Positions 1 through 9,838 of a DNA stretch of 64,000 bases are shown piece after piece. Location of the stretch: positions 239,492,187 through 239,556,186 of the forward strand of contig CM054058.1 in NCBI GenBank assembly GCA_028641055.1. The letters run 5' to 3'. How positions within the stretch are numbered: the first letter of the stretch is position 1; each line of letters starts with the position of its first letter. The notes beneath the pieces were generated by a model. It saw only the letters and a list, made by a program, of their open reading frames with translations, was not told the origin of the DNA and ran no database searches. This stretch comes from Alopecurus myosuroides (taxonomy: Eukaryota > Streptophyta > Magnoliopsida > Poales > Poaceae). The position numbers were made by a program, and so were the translations under genes.

Positions 1-564
1 ATTTTCATGTCCATAACGCTGGTATTTTCAGTCAAAATAAAAGCACGCTGCTATTTTTTTTTTGAGCTAATAAAGCACGCTGCTATTTGCTGTGCATTGT
101 GGCATCGGACCAAAACAAAGGCACGGGCCATTTGCACCGGGCCAAAGCCTGGTTTGCAAGTCCAGTGGAAATGGCCCCCTTCACGGAGACGTATGGCATT
201 GGGCCGCTACTCTTGCGACGCAGCCCGCAAGGCAGGACCGTGTGCAATAATGCAGCGCACTACGATAGCAGGAGAGACCCGATAACGACGCGTTCCGTTT
301 CCCCACTCGCCTCCGGCACCAACCTCCTCAACACGCAAGCGCGGCCGCAGACACTGGCACCTGGACCCACCATATCGGCGTCGCCGTCACGCACGTTCCT
401 CACATTGGTCGAGAATGACTGACAGGTGTGGTCACGACGCAACCCCGAACGAGTGGACCCACACGTCACGGAGGCAAAGTGGAGCCACGCATCCAGATAC
501 TTCTGCGCCCCCTCGACCCCGCATCACGCGCGATTCACAAAGAGGAGGAGAAAGAGCCCTCTCC
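1..564. other. Upstream flank of gene 1, GC-rich, no supported gene
   Basis: Only short overlapping frames with no recognisable domain are found here. Composition rises to strongly GC-rich over about 230-560, as in grass promoter/CpG regions. This flank was probably the proximal promoter of the gene at 2429 before the Mutator-like element inserted at 565. No convincing TATA box was found; the AT-rich TTAAATACA at 565 belongs to the transposon end. Confidence 0.4.
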
Positions 565-905
565 TTAAATACATTAGAGATCCCAAAAGTTGTACACTAG
601 GTGCAAATTAGTCCCACTACTTGTAAAATGGGGTGAGGTGGTCCTAATAGTTGTCCACTAGGTACAAAATAGTCCCAAATGAATCTGTTGCCGACACGTG
701 GCAGAATTATTTTGTGAAAAGACCCCTATACAATTTCCGAATTACTTAGTGCTGCTGACCGCAGGAATCCCACGTGTCAGAGGGAGAGGCAAAATACCGA
801 AATGATAGGGTCGGTGGAGTTTCGAACATTGGACCTCGAACCGTTCAGCCCACCACCATAGCCAAAGAAGCAGATGCGCTCTTATGTTTGATAACCACCC
901 TGAGG
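565..905 (+). repeat. MULE left terminal inverted repeat
   Basis: The reverse complement of 1975-2331 aligns here with small gaps. The shared outer part includes TTGTACACTAGGTGCAAAT and the CACGTGGCAGAATTATTTTG segment. Similarity continues more weakly to about 905 (TTCGAAC, GATAACC). Confidence 0.75.
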
Positions 906-976
906 CTTTCTTAATCCATACAAGTACGCATCGTTACTACCGAATGTGTACCACGTGTGTCCATAGCCGATAGAGA

Positions 977-1143
977 CAGGGGCGGACCCAAGAAGAGCTG
1001 AGTGGGGGCCTAGGCCCCCACTCAAATTTGGTAAATCCTTCTATGGTATGAAGAAAAATATTTGAAAATATCGAATTTGCTATAGATTTGCCCCCAGTCA
1101 AGCTTTGTGCCCCCACTAAATGTATTCTCTGGGTCCGCCACTG
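977..1143. mobile_element. hAT-type MITE inside the MULE
   Basis: The element starts CAGGGGCGGACCCA and ends TGGGTCCGCCACTG, a 14-bp imperfect terminal inverted repeat typical of hAT MITEs. It is flanked by perfect 8-bp direct repeats GATAGAGA at 969-976 and 1144-1151. It has no coding capacity. It post-dates the MULE that it interrupts. Confidence 0.92.
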
Positions 1144-1511
1144 GATAGAGACTTGGTCAAATCGTCCACTTTTTAATAATCAGTTATTTGATATGTCCAA
1201 TTTCTTTCATAAATTTTTGGATTTAATTAACCATTAAGCAGTAATATTTACTTGGAATTATTTTGTACGTATATTAAATATCGCTCTCTTGAGATCTTTG
1301 GAAACCCCGGTAAATTTTTTATTGGGTGTTGTGAAAAATTGTATTTATTAATATAATGGTCATAAGTTACATGACTATATAAATGAAAATTTTAGTTCTA
1401 CTAAAGTACTCATGAATAATATTATGAACATTCAAATTTGTATAAGATGTCATTGATTTCAGTGTATTAGAGTACCAATTCGTCTGCGAGTGTTAAACTC
1501 ACTACCTTTTA

Positions 1512-1767
1512 GGTGCGCTTGGATTAGCGGTTTTTAGGCAATACGACCTGAACTTTTCGATTGTAACTATTCCTAGTATTAGCGTTTGGTTGGCAGTTTT
1601 TTTCGTCCCTCCGTATTTCTCGTCGCTAGTTTCCTTCCCCTGCGCGCGTGTATATTTTACGGACCATCTGAGGTCCGACTAAAATCCCGCAGTTTTGATG
1701 GGGCACAACAATATTGGGCCGTAAATCTCCACGGATCGGATAATAAAACTGCAATCCAAGCGGACCC
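1512..1767. mobile_element. Tourist-like (PIF/Harbinger) MITE inside the MULE
   Basis: Ends GGTGCGCTTGGATT and the inverse of AATCCAAGCGGACCC form an imperfect terminal inverted repeat of about 25 bp. The flanking trinucleotide is TTA on both sides (1509-1511 and 1768-1770), the PIF/Harbinger target. It is 256 bp long. The short frame at 1586-1771 inside it is not a gene. Confidence 0.82.
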
Positions 1768-1974
1768 TTAAATGTCAGCCAAAAAAACAATCAGAAGAAA
1801 TAGATAATTTTATGAATAAGAATTATACTCACTGCTTTTAAATAACACATGGAATTTTCGTGTGACAGTTTGAAACCAAAGTGATTTGGCACGTATTGTA
1901 TGTTTAAGCGTCTGTCCAGCTATGGACACAATTACGTGTGAGGTACTGTATATTACAGTGCCGATTCAACTGTT

Positions 1975-2331
1975 TGGCTATCACGTTTGTGCATCATTGG
2001 TTGCTACATATACACATGCGCGGCTCCTTCCAGCAGGTCCACGGTTCGAACTCAGCCTCCACTTTTATTACGGAATTTGGCCTCCCTTCTGACATATGGT
2101 ACCCACGTCGGTCAACAACAGTAAAGCCCAGCAGCAGCAAGAGTTTACAGCGCTATTCGGAAATTCTGCAGGGGCCTTTTCACAAAATAATTCTGCCACG
2201 TGTCAGCGCCAGATTCATTTGGGACTATTTTGCACCTAGTGGACAACTATTAGGACCACCTAACCCCATTTTACAAGTAGTGGGACTAAATTGCACCTAG
2301 TGGACAACTTTTAGGACCCCTAGTGTATTTA
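1975..2331 (-). repeat. MULE right terminal inverted repeat
   Basis: This is the inverted partner of 565-905. Its end CTAGTGTATTTA directly abuts the presumed 5' leader of gene 1. It contains a CACGTG-type motif (GCCACGTGTCAG near 2200), so it could carry regulatory sequence into the promoter; that is inference. Confidence 0.75.
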
Positions 2332-2428
2332 GCTCTTTCCACAGCTTTCCCCCATCTCTCCCCACAACCGCCGCCGCCCATCGCGCACAGAAACCACGCT
2401 CCAAAAGACCAAAACCCACCGATTCCCC

Positions 2429-3076
2429 ATGGAGAACGGCGACGAAACCTTCGCCTCCCCTACCGCCGCCGCCGCCGCCGAGAAAGCTGCGCCCAACGGA
2501 GGCGTTGCCGCGGAGGAGGTCACCGTCACCGACGCCGTCCACCCCACCAAGTCCTACGCCGCCGTCGCCGCCAACGCCGAGATCGAGGACCTCCGCGCCA
2601 CCAAGCTCGACCTCGAGGAGCAGCTCGCTAGCGCCACCCAGGAGAACAAGACCCTCGCCGCGGAGGCCCACCGCCTCGAAGGGCTCTTCTCCCAGGCCCG
2701 GGACGACGTCGCCACCGCCGAGCACGCCGCCGCCACCACCGAAGCGGAGGTGGCCTCGCTCCGCGCGGAGGTCGAGCGCCTCCAGGCCCTCCTCGACCGC
2801 AAGAAGGCTGACCGTGAGGTGGATGAGCGCCAACGCCAGGGACTCGAGGCCGAGGTGGAGACCGTTCTGCAGGCCAAGCTCAAGCTCGAGGAGGAGATCG
2901 ACGCCCTCAAGACTTCCGCCGCTGCCGCTACCACCGTTGAGGAGAGGGAGACTGCTCCGGACGCTGGGGTCCCCAAGGAAGATGGCCTCGCGTGGCAGGG
3001 GATGGCGGTGTCCGCGGCTGCTGGCGCCGCTGTCACGGCCGCCGTCGTGCTCATCTACCTCCGCCTCAAGAGGTAA
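2429..3076 (+). CDS. Tail-anchored coiled-coil protein, PMD2-like
   Basis: This single open frame encodes 215 residues. The ATG lies in a good plant start context (CCCCATGG) and codon use is strongly GC3-rich, as in many grass genes. Residues 1-48 are Ala-rich and low-complexity. Residues 50-162 form a long heptad-like, Glu/Leu/Ala-rich coiled coil. Residues 190-210 form one hydrophobic segment, followed by the basic tail LRLKR, giving a C-tail anchor with the bulk of the protein in the cytosol. This architecture matches the plant peroxisomal and mitochondrial division factors (PMD1/PMD2), tail-anchored proteins of organelle outer membranes that promote fission. It is shorter than Arabidopsis PMD1 (about 320 residues). 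The family call is by architecture and remembered similarity; another tail-anchored coiled-coil protein is possible. The gene looks intact and likely expressed. A transposon TIR abuts its 5' leader. Confidence 0.8.
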   Translation: MENGDETFASPTAAAAAEKAAPNGGVAAEEVTVTDAVHPTKSYAAVAANAEIEDLRATKLDLEEQLASATQENKTLAAEAHRLEGLFSQARDDVATAEHAAATTEAEVASLRAEVERLQALLDRKKADREVDERQRQGLEAEVETVLQAKLKLEEEIDALKTSAAAATTVEERETAPDAGVPKEDGLAWQGMAVSAAAGAAVTAAVVLIYLRLKR

Positions 3077-3209
3077 TCGGGTGCTCTGGTGCGCAGGAAG
3101 TTTTGCTCTGCTGCTACTACAGCTTATGGAAGATTTAATGAGTTTGTCGTGGTGATGTTGGTAGTACCGTCCTGAGAGTAATACGACTTATATGAGTTAG
3201 TAGTTGCTT
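3077..3209 (+). other. Probable 3' UTR of gene 1
   Basis: This AT-richer sequence follows the TAA stop. No clear AATAAA signal is visible. The stop codon sits in AGAGGTAATC, which resembles a splice donor, so an intron in the 3' UTR reaching into the following block cannot be excluded. Confidence 0.4.
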
Positions 3210-3404
3210 AATAGGTATCTGGATATCAGTTATGTTTCATCGCTGTTCTTCCTTGACCATCCTACGTGCTTTTGGTGGTGACGATGAACGTGTGGACATG
3301 TCAACCGAGCAAGGCTGTATGCTTGGATATCTTATCGTTATGGTTGCTGGCTTACTGCTGCGGCTCGACCCTTTATTTCTGCTTCTGATCGTTTGCAGTT
3401 TGCA

Positions 3405-4235
3405 TCTCTAGATGAATGTGCATTATGTGCTTATACTGAAATTGCTTCTGATCTGGATACACCCCTTTCAACTGATTCATGATATAAGGTTAATTGCCTG
3501 ACATGTTACAACTGACCATTAACCTATTTGACCATTATTTCGTGACATTTGCTGCTGCTTTATGTGTGCGGAATGTAGCACTAGATTTATAGTTGGGTGA
3601 ACGTTGGAATGCAACCTTGGTACGACATGATTTAAGTTGGGATGTCATGGTGTGGGACTGCACATGATGTTGAGTTTCATGCTGTGCTATATGTTTGAAT
3701 GCATGAGTTGTATGAAACTACAGCTTTATTATTTACTCCCTCGGTTCCTAAATATAAGATGTTCTAGGTATTATACATGTTGACTGGATACGGACTAATA
3801 TGGGTGAACATATACACTAAAAGTTTTCTAGATACAAGTAGATATGTGAATGTGGAAAAAGGCTAAAACATCTTATATTTAGGAACGGACGAAGTAGATT
3901 GGATGCCATGGTGTTTCTAATGTTGTTCCTTCTGCACCTCTAGGTGAGCGTGCTTATAAAAAAATGCTTCTGATCCTGATACATCCCTTTTAGCCGATCA
4001 TGAAACGAGTTTAAACTGTTTGACATGTTACCACCGTTTATTAACCTGGTTGACTGATCTCCTGAGGCATTTGCTGCTGCTTGATGCTTGTGGGACGTAG
4101 ATGTAGTACTGTTTTTCTAGGGAAAGTAGTGGAATTTCTAATACATGTTTTAAATATGGTGAATGTTGGTAGATTGGGTGCCATGGTGTTTGTTATGCTG
4201 TTCTTGCACATCTGCAATGAATATATGTCGTGCAC
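3405..4235 (+). repeat. Internal tandem duplication, period about 530 bp
   Basis: The segment from about 3405 to 3700 (GCATCTCTAGATGAATGTGC onward) is repeated in diverged form from about 3936 to 4235. Landmarks are TTGCTTCTGATC, GACATGTTAC and CATTTGCTGCTGCTT. Copy 2 of the block has a single version near 56308-56470. The Stowaway at 3736 lies between the two repeats. Confidence 0.65.
3736..3894. mobile_element. Stowaway MITE
   Basis: It starts CTCCCTCGGTTCCTAAATAT and ends with the inverse form, flanked by TA on both sides (3734-3735 and 3895-3896). This is the classic grass Stowaway (Tc1/mariner) signature. The homologous site in the 56-58 kb block is empty, so insertion followed the duplication. 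Confidence 0.95.
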
Positions 4236-4687
4236 CTTTTTATCTGTTTAAACTGAAAGCTACTTCCTAATAGTAAGTCCTAATAGAACTGTGCTACCTT
4301 GTGAAGTGATGGTTATCGATGCATATCCCTTTATTGGGCTCGTAAATGGCATGCTCACATATTATAATCCGGTTGTCATTGCTGCTTTATGCTTGCACGA
4401 CATTGGTACTTTGATGCATGTTTTGCTGGTTGTGGGCTAATGACTATGGATTGTGATTTACTATATGTTTGTCATCACTGATTTAGCAAGTGTGTATTGT
4501 TAGGTTTCAGTTAGTTGAGCAATGCATATAGTCTTCAAATGTGTGGTAGAGATAGTTAAATCTATTAGAGCTGTTACTTTTTTATCATTATTACAAGCTG
4601 ATGCATTTCGTGTTACTATTTGGTGACTAGTGTGAGTCTCTGTAGTACCTTTGATCATCCCTTTCACCGATTGTTATTTTCTGAACA

Positions 4688-4706
4688 TTTTTTTTTTTTT
4701 TTTTTT
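4688..4706 (+). repeat. T homopolymer, about 19 nt
   Basis: An uninterrupted T run inside duplicated block copy 1. It is useful as a length marker only. Confidence 0.9.
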
Positions 4707-5151
4707 ACATTGAGCGGCCGTTTTAACAGACAATAGGTTTTGGTTAATTATGGATTGACCATATCTGTAGCTAGGACCTAGGAGTGAAGCATAATTTATT
4801 CATCATATTTTGATTCAGATCTATTGATTTTGAGGCTCTGGGTTGGCGGTATGGTATGGTAGAACAGCTTGAATGTGATGGTTCGCTGAGTGCTGAATTT
4901 TTTTCTTTTCCCTATTTGATGGATGCATTGTTATTCATCGCTAGGTAGGCCATCTGTTAGGTTGCTTATTAGTTATCGAGCCTGGAGTAGAATGTCGTGC
5001 TCTTATCATTTGTGAGACTGAATAGGCTGTTTATTTAAGGACTGTCTAATCTATTTGCTAACACTGATAAAACCCTTCCGCAACAGTTCATGGTATTACC
5101 ACAGCTTATCTGTTTTGGGCTCCTAAAACAATTTAACTTGCTTACCTAGTA

Positions 5152-5303
5152 CTCCATCCGTATCGAAACGTGAGATGTTTTAGCGTTTTGTCCACCTAGA
5201 CATGTTTTAGTGCAAGATACACATGAATCTACATACTAAAACATGTCTAGATACATGTTGTCTAGGAAACTGTAAAACATCTTATATTTTGATAGGGAGG
5301 GAG
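5152..5303. mobile_element. Stowaway MITE
   Basis: Ends CTCCATCCGTATCG and the inverse AGGGAGGGAG are flanked by TA (5150-5151 and 5304-5305). The interior is AT-rich with CATGTCTAGATACATG palindromic matter. It is absent from the matching position in block copy 2. Confidence 0.92.
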
Positions 5304-5632
5304 TAGTTTAGTGGTGCAGTAGAGGTTCATATGGGATATTAATGTTTTCTTTGATTGTTCTTGATATATGCAATTGCATCCTCTTGGTGGTATTATTCAT
5401 GTTTAGTCATAACAAAGTACGCTAGTTTTGCCTGCCATCAAATTTGGGCCAAGGTGGAGCTTTGATATTTGATTTATCAGTTTGCGCAACCATCAGTATG
5501 ATCTAATTTACATGTGATGTATGATTCTCACGAGGTTTCAGATGCTGAAAGCATAGAAATTATCTGCATAACTTGTGCTGTGGTTTTTATCTTCCTCGCA
5601 AGGTTTGTTAATCTATGTTTGACCTAGCTTTT

Positions 5633-5992
5633 AATTTGTTGTTTTACCCCTAGTATTTCGTTTAGAATTTCGACCTTATTGTTGTATTTTTTTTGCGATC
5701 AAAGTGGGCTTGCACATATTTGTTTTTCGTTTTTTTTAATGTTGTTTGATCACCCTGTATTTACCGTATCTTATCAATTCTTGTGTTTTTTTTTCACGCG
5801 CGGGCTAAGCTGCCCGCACAGGTAGATGGTAGAATAGGTAGTTACGTTAAGCGCCTTCCGTTCTACAGCTATTCTGACAGTAGTGCTGCTTGCTTCTGGT
5901 TTTGGTTGGTACTCATATATGATGCGTGTGAAATCTAGACTCAACGGCTAGAGCCATGGCAGACGCTTGTGCTCAAGCGGAAACAACTCACA
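5633..5992. other. Unassigned spacer before LINE1
   Basis: AT-rich sequence with no coding frame. It ends in AACTCACA (5985-5992), the proposed 5' target-site copy of LINE1. Confidence 0.4.
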
Positions 5993-6213
5993 CCCACAGT
6001 TGATGGTTGTTAAAAAAAAGGGTTCGCTCCGAAAAACTAGGACTTAGGCGATCGCCATGGCGACAACCTTCGTCTAGGGTTTGGGGCCTGGTTGTTTCTG
6101 CGGGAACGATCTCCCTCTGTTCTCTCCCGGCCACCTGAACGTGTCCTCGACGACCTTTAGTCTTCGCGCTGATTCGGGCTGATCAAGGGGCTCTCATAGG
6201 TTGGTGCCCGCCC

Positions 6214-7659
6214 TTGGCTAGGATCGGCGATGGTGGACGGGACCGGCCAGTAGTGACATTCCGGTGGTGGTGGACTCTCAGCTGGGAGTGGATGGATCGT
6301 CTTTGGGAACCGCTGGTCGGGGTTCCACGGAGGCGGCGGCCGGATCCGATCATTGTGTCGGAGATGATGGGGAGGCTCCGGTTGACGGCAGCGGAGGCAA
6401 CGCCGGTGGTGTTGGTTGATGGCACCGACGGAGCTCCGGTTCACTCCAAGTGGGCTCTCGTCGGCAAGGTTTTGGCGCCCAACAAACTGCATATTAGTAC
6501 GAACGATCGCTGCAGCACTAAGACCAAACACACTGTGGCGCCGGTTCAAACACAAAAACTCTGCTCGCATCGCTTCTCACAAATGGGCTGTAGTGTTGCA
6601 TTCATAATTGTCAGACCCAAATCTGAATATTAAATTCGGATGTATGCGCTCTTTGCTTGTTCTCTCTCTCATGCTCTCTCTATTGGTAACTGACGAGTGG
6701 GTCAGGTGTAAGCTAGAAAGCGATTCCTGAACTTGAATCGCTTTTGTTGTCAGGCCTCCTGCATCGATGCTCTGCAGTGTTGTGAACCGGTTCATTGGCC
6801 GCGTTGAATCGCTTTTTTGCAACACTGTGGGTGGTCTAAGGCCTGCGTGGGGCAACCCTCGCGGCCTACTTCTAAATCCGGCCGGTGACAATCTGTTTGT
6901 GGCTGAATTCGGAACTAAGGCGGACAAGACCCGTGTACTGGATGGCCCTCCATGGGTCGTCGGTAAGCACACAGTTCTTCTTCGCGAGTTCGACGTGGAT
7001 ATGAGGCCGAGGGACATGGTTTTCAATGGTATGAAGATTTGGGTCCGGATTTTTGACCTACCCTTTGGGTACATGCACAAGAGGCACGGTGCGACGATTG
7101 CTGGTTCGCTATCGCTAGGCATGGAGGGATCTGTCCCGGTGGTGGAATGCGATGCTGCTGGCAAGTGCTGGGTAGCTACATGCGGGTTAGGGTTGAGGTA
7201 GACATTGACAAACCGCTTATGAGGGGAGTCATGGTTTTCTCTCAGCGTCGTAACCTGTCGGAATGGTTTGAGGTTCAGTATGAACACCTACCATACTATT
7301 GTTTCTCATGTGGAATTGTGGGTCATTCTTCCATCGAGTGCAAAACCTTGGGAGAACGAGATGAAGACGGAAAACTCCCTTATTCTGCTGAACGGCTGTG
7401 TGCACAGGATGAAAAGAAGAAGATGCAGGGGCATGGTCGTCGTGCGACTCGGTCTCGGCTGGACAGGGGCGCTCCTCCTCTCATGTGTGTGAGCGGCTGG
7501 ACCTTCCTTAGGTTTCGTCACCTATCAAGAAAAAGCAGCCGCGTCGCACTAACCCCAAGGCTAGCAAGGGGAGGGGTCTTGAACCAGAGGGGTGGTAATG
7601 CATTGGCGGGCAACAAGAGGAAAAATCCGCTGGTGTACCGTGCCAAGCTTCCAACATAG
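6214..7659 (+). pseudogene. LINE1 ORF1 (DUF4283 and CCHC zinc knuckle), broken
   Basis: The product would be the RNA-binding gag-like protein of a plant LINE. Three frames are needed. Residues WALVGKVLAPNKLHIST (about 6450-6500) begin the DUF4283 fold. About 300 bp of unrelated sequence follows, including the foldback AGCGATT..GAATCGCT near 6718. The fold resumes at RPAWGNPRGLLL (about 6840) and runs to 7200. A shift at about 7190 leads to the zinc knuckle CFSCGIVGHSSIEC at about 7302-7343, a CX2CX4HX4C match. The tail to 7659 is basic. The insertion inside the domain and the frameshifts mean no functional protein. Confidence 0.75.
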
Positions 7660-7810
7660 ACAACAACTGAGGCTAATAATGCTCTGGCTATCGTGATCCA
7701 CCAAGGGGCAGTGAGGCAGTGCGGTGTCTCTGGCCACTCTAATGAGGATCCAAGTTCGGACTCGAACAAGAAACTCAAGAAAGAGAATGACGATCGATCG
7801 GCGGATCTCC

Positions 7811-7958
7811 GCAGCACCCGCCACACACAATGAGTCTCATGTGTTGGAATTGTCGCGGTCTCGGGACGGATGCGACAGTTGTCCGCAGCTCCCGCCACAC
7901 GCAATGAGTCTCATGTGCTGGAATTGTCGCGGTCTCGGGACGGATGCGACAGTTCGCG
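7811..7958 (+). repeat. 74-bp tandem duplication at the endonuclease start
   Basis: The unit at 7811-7884 is repeated at 7885-7958 with a few substitutions. Each copy contains an ATGAGTCTCATGTG start-codon context and the CCGCGACAATTCC-type endonuclease motif on the opposite strand. The LINE therefore has two successive candidate ORF2 starts. Confidence 0.9.
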
Positions 7959-8983
7959 AGCTTCGCTACCTAGTGAAAGCTCATCGTCCTACCCTCCTCT
8001 TCCTCTCCGAAACTAAGATGGGTGAGACTAGAGTGAGGGGTTTTATGTGGTCACTTAGATATTCGGGTTGCTTCGCTGTAAGCAGTGATGGCCTGAGCGG
8101 TGGCTTAGGTCTCTTCTGGTTGTCATCCATGATTGTCTCCATTGAAGGGTTTAATAACCGGTGTAACGATGCTTTTATCACACCAGAATAGGGGCATAAA
8201 GTGGCAAGCGACCTTTGTGTATGAGGATCCCAAGCGTGATCTTCGTCATGGGTTTTGGGATCTTCTTCATTCGTTGCGGACAGGATGGAATGATCCTTGG
8301 ATATGTTGTGGTGATTTCAATGAGGTTCTATGTCAGGATGAGCACATAGGACCCCGGGACAGGACACATGCGCAAATGGCGGCTTTTCGTGACTGTCTAC
8401 AAGATTGTGGTTTGAAGGACTTGGGGTTTGATGGTCCCAAATTTACCTGGACTAACAGACAAGGTAATGACACACATGTCAAAGTGCGCCTTGACCGTGC
8501 GGTGTCAAATGATGTTTTTTTTACAACTGTTCGAGTATTGCACAGTGGAAAACATAGTGACTACTTCCTCGGATCACTATGCGGTGTTGGTAACTCTGGA
8601 AAAGGATCCTCGGAGAGGGAGGCGTCAGCCTATCGGGCATTGCTTTCGTTACGAAGCAATGTGGCGCCGTGCTCCTGACTACAAGGAGGTACTGGAGGCT
8701 GCGTGGACGGCGAGTAGGGATGGCCCTTCCTTCCTTGCGTCGACATGGGCATCTCTGAACCGGATGGCGCCGATGCTGAAGGACTGGAGCCGCGCCACGT
8801 TTGGCTCCATCCAAAAGAAAATTGGAATGGCTCCATCCAAAAGAAAATTGGAAGTTGGAACGACATTTATCCTACCTTCGTAGCCAGGGTATCTCGGTAA
8901 CAAGTTTGAAGGAAGAACGTGCAATTGAGCGTGAGTTGTGTGAGCTTTTTGAATGTGAGGAAATCATGGCGCGCCAACGGTAG
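7904..8983 (+). pseudogene. LINE1 endonuclease domain (EEP family), frameshifted
   Basis: This is the N-terminal part of LINE ORF2, which nicks target DNA for target-primed reverse transcription. Motifs appear in the expected order: MCWNCRGLG (catalytic Asn), LFLSETKM (Glu), WICCGDFNEVL (GDFN), FTWTN, LDRAVSN, and SDHYAVLV (SDH). They are spread over three frames (7904-8191, 8133-8510 and 8428-8883). A 26-bp tandem repeat lies at 8803-8854. The frame ends in EEIMARQR, normally just before the RT linker, where the deletion begins. All core motifs are retained, so decay is mostly by frameshift. Confidence 0.82.
8803..8854 (+). repeat. 26-bp tandem repeat
   Basis: GGCTCCATCCAAAAGAAAAT plus TGGAAY occurs twice in tandem (8803-8828 and 8829-8854). 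It shifts the reading frame of the LINE1 ORF2. Confidence 0.9.
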
Positions 8984-9838
8984 ACTCGCCCCCTATATCC
9001 CATTTATTGTTTGCCGACGACAACATCTTCGTTGCAAGGAGTGACAATAGGAGTGTGGAGTCTCTCAAAGACATTCTCAAAACTTATGCCGATGGTTCAG
9101 GTCAGAAGATAAATCTTGAGAAATCCTCGGTCTTTTTCGGTCGTCATTGTGGGGACCCTGTGAAAGACAGGGTGAAGAGTAAGCTGGAGGTACACAACGA
9201 AGCACTTAATGAATTCTATCTTGGAATGCCGACCTCGGTTGGCCGTTCCTCCACAGCTACCTTCAGTTTCCTTTGTGACTGAATTTGGAAATATGTCAAT
9301 GGCCTACCTGACAAACCACTCTCTAGAGCTGGAAACGAGACCTTAATAAAATCGGTGATCCAGGCTATTCCAACCTTTGTCATGAGCTGTTTTGAGTTAC
9401 CTATTACCATTTGTGACAAGATCAAGTCTGTGATTGCAAATAGGTGGTGGGGTACTGACTGGACTGGAGAGCTTGGAGCTGGCTCTCGACGCTGAAGGAG
9501 TTAGGGGGCATGGGGTTCCGCGACTTCCTGCTCTTCAATCAGGCCATGTTAGCCAAACAAGCTTGGCATCTGCTTATTGATCCGAACTCTTTGTGTGCAC
9601 GGGTTCTTAAGGGACGTTACTTCTATGCATCCGTCTTCTGGCATGCACGAAGCCAAGGACTACATCTTATACTTGGCGGAGTATACTGCATGGCCGAGAC
9701 CTTTCACGACAAGGGGTCCGATGGGGCATTGGGAATGGAAGAACAATCAAGATAACATGCGACAATTGGATCCCAGACTACCCTCTGGAGTTAGTCACCC
9801 CCATTTCTCCAATTCCGCCATCGGCCACGGTCCACTGC
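8984..9838 (+). pseudogene. LINE1 reverse transcriptase remnant (catalytic FADD to thumb)
   Basis: The sequence jumps from the end of the endonuclease directly to LLFADDNIFVAR, the second catalytic RT motif. The fingers and first-Asp motif, normally over 1 kb upstream, are absent. The thumb follows, with QKINLEKSSVFFG and YLGMPTSVGRS. A TGA stop at about 9279 and frameshifts then lead to the linker with KELGGMGFRDF and NQAMLAKQAW near 9500. It has no polymerase function. Confidence 0.8.

Larger units (their letters stand above)
565..2331. mobile_element. Non-autonomous Mutator-like element (MULE)
   Basis: The two ends are long inverted repeats of roughly 340 bp, read inward from 565 and from 2331. 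The outer 170 bp are nearly identical and the inner parts more diverged. The flanks GCCCTCTCC (556-564) and GCTCTTTCC (2332-2340) agree at 7 of 9 positions, which fits a degraded 9-bp Mutator target-site duplication. No transposase frame is present, so the element is non-autonomous. It carries two younger MITEs (977-1143 and 1512-1767). It lies about 100 bp upstream of the gene 1 start codon, so its right TIR is now the immediate 5' flank of that gene. The superfamily rests on TIR length and duplication size; the exact ends could be off by a base. Confidence 0.75.
3210..5632 (+). repeat. Duplicated non-coding block, copy 1
   Basis: From TAGGTATCTGGATAT onward this region aligns collinearly with 56088-58019. 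Shared stretches include TCCTACGTGCTTTTGGTGG, GAGCAAGGCT.TATGCTTGG, TTTGTCATCACTG.TTTAGC, GGCTCCTAAA/GCTCCTAAAG and the terminal GGTTTGTTAAT. No coding frame is conserved between the copies. Copy 1 is longer because it carries two Stowaway insertions and an internal tandem duplication that copy 2 lacks. It could be UTR or intron, a non-coding transcript, or an old unrecognised repeat. Identity was judged by eye. Confidence 0.8.

Noticed and set aside
1..611. Overlapping 60-110 residue frames upstream of gene 1
   Set aside because: No domain or start context, and they cross the MULE boundary at 565.
2297..3155. Long frames on both strands over gene 1 (Gly/Leu-rich, Pro/Ser/Arg-rich, Ser/Ala-rich)
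   Set aside because: They are shadow frames of a GC3-rich coding region. Only the 2429-3076 frame has ordered coiled-coil plus tail-anchor architecture and a good start.
6157..6570. Minus-strand 137-residue frame
   Set aside because: It lies opposite LINE1 ORF1, with Arg/His/Pro-rich composition and no domain.
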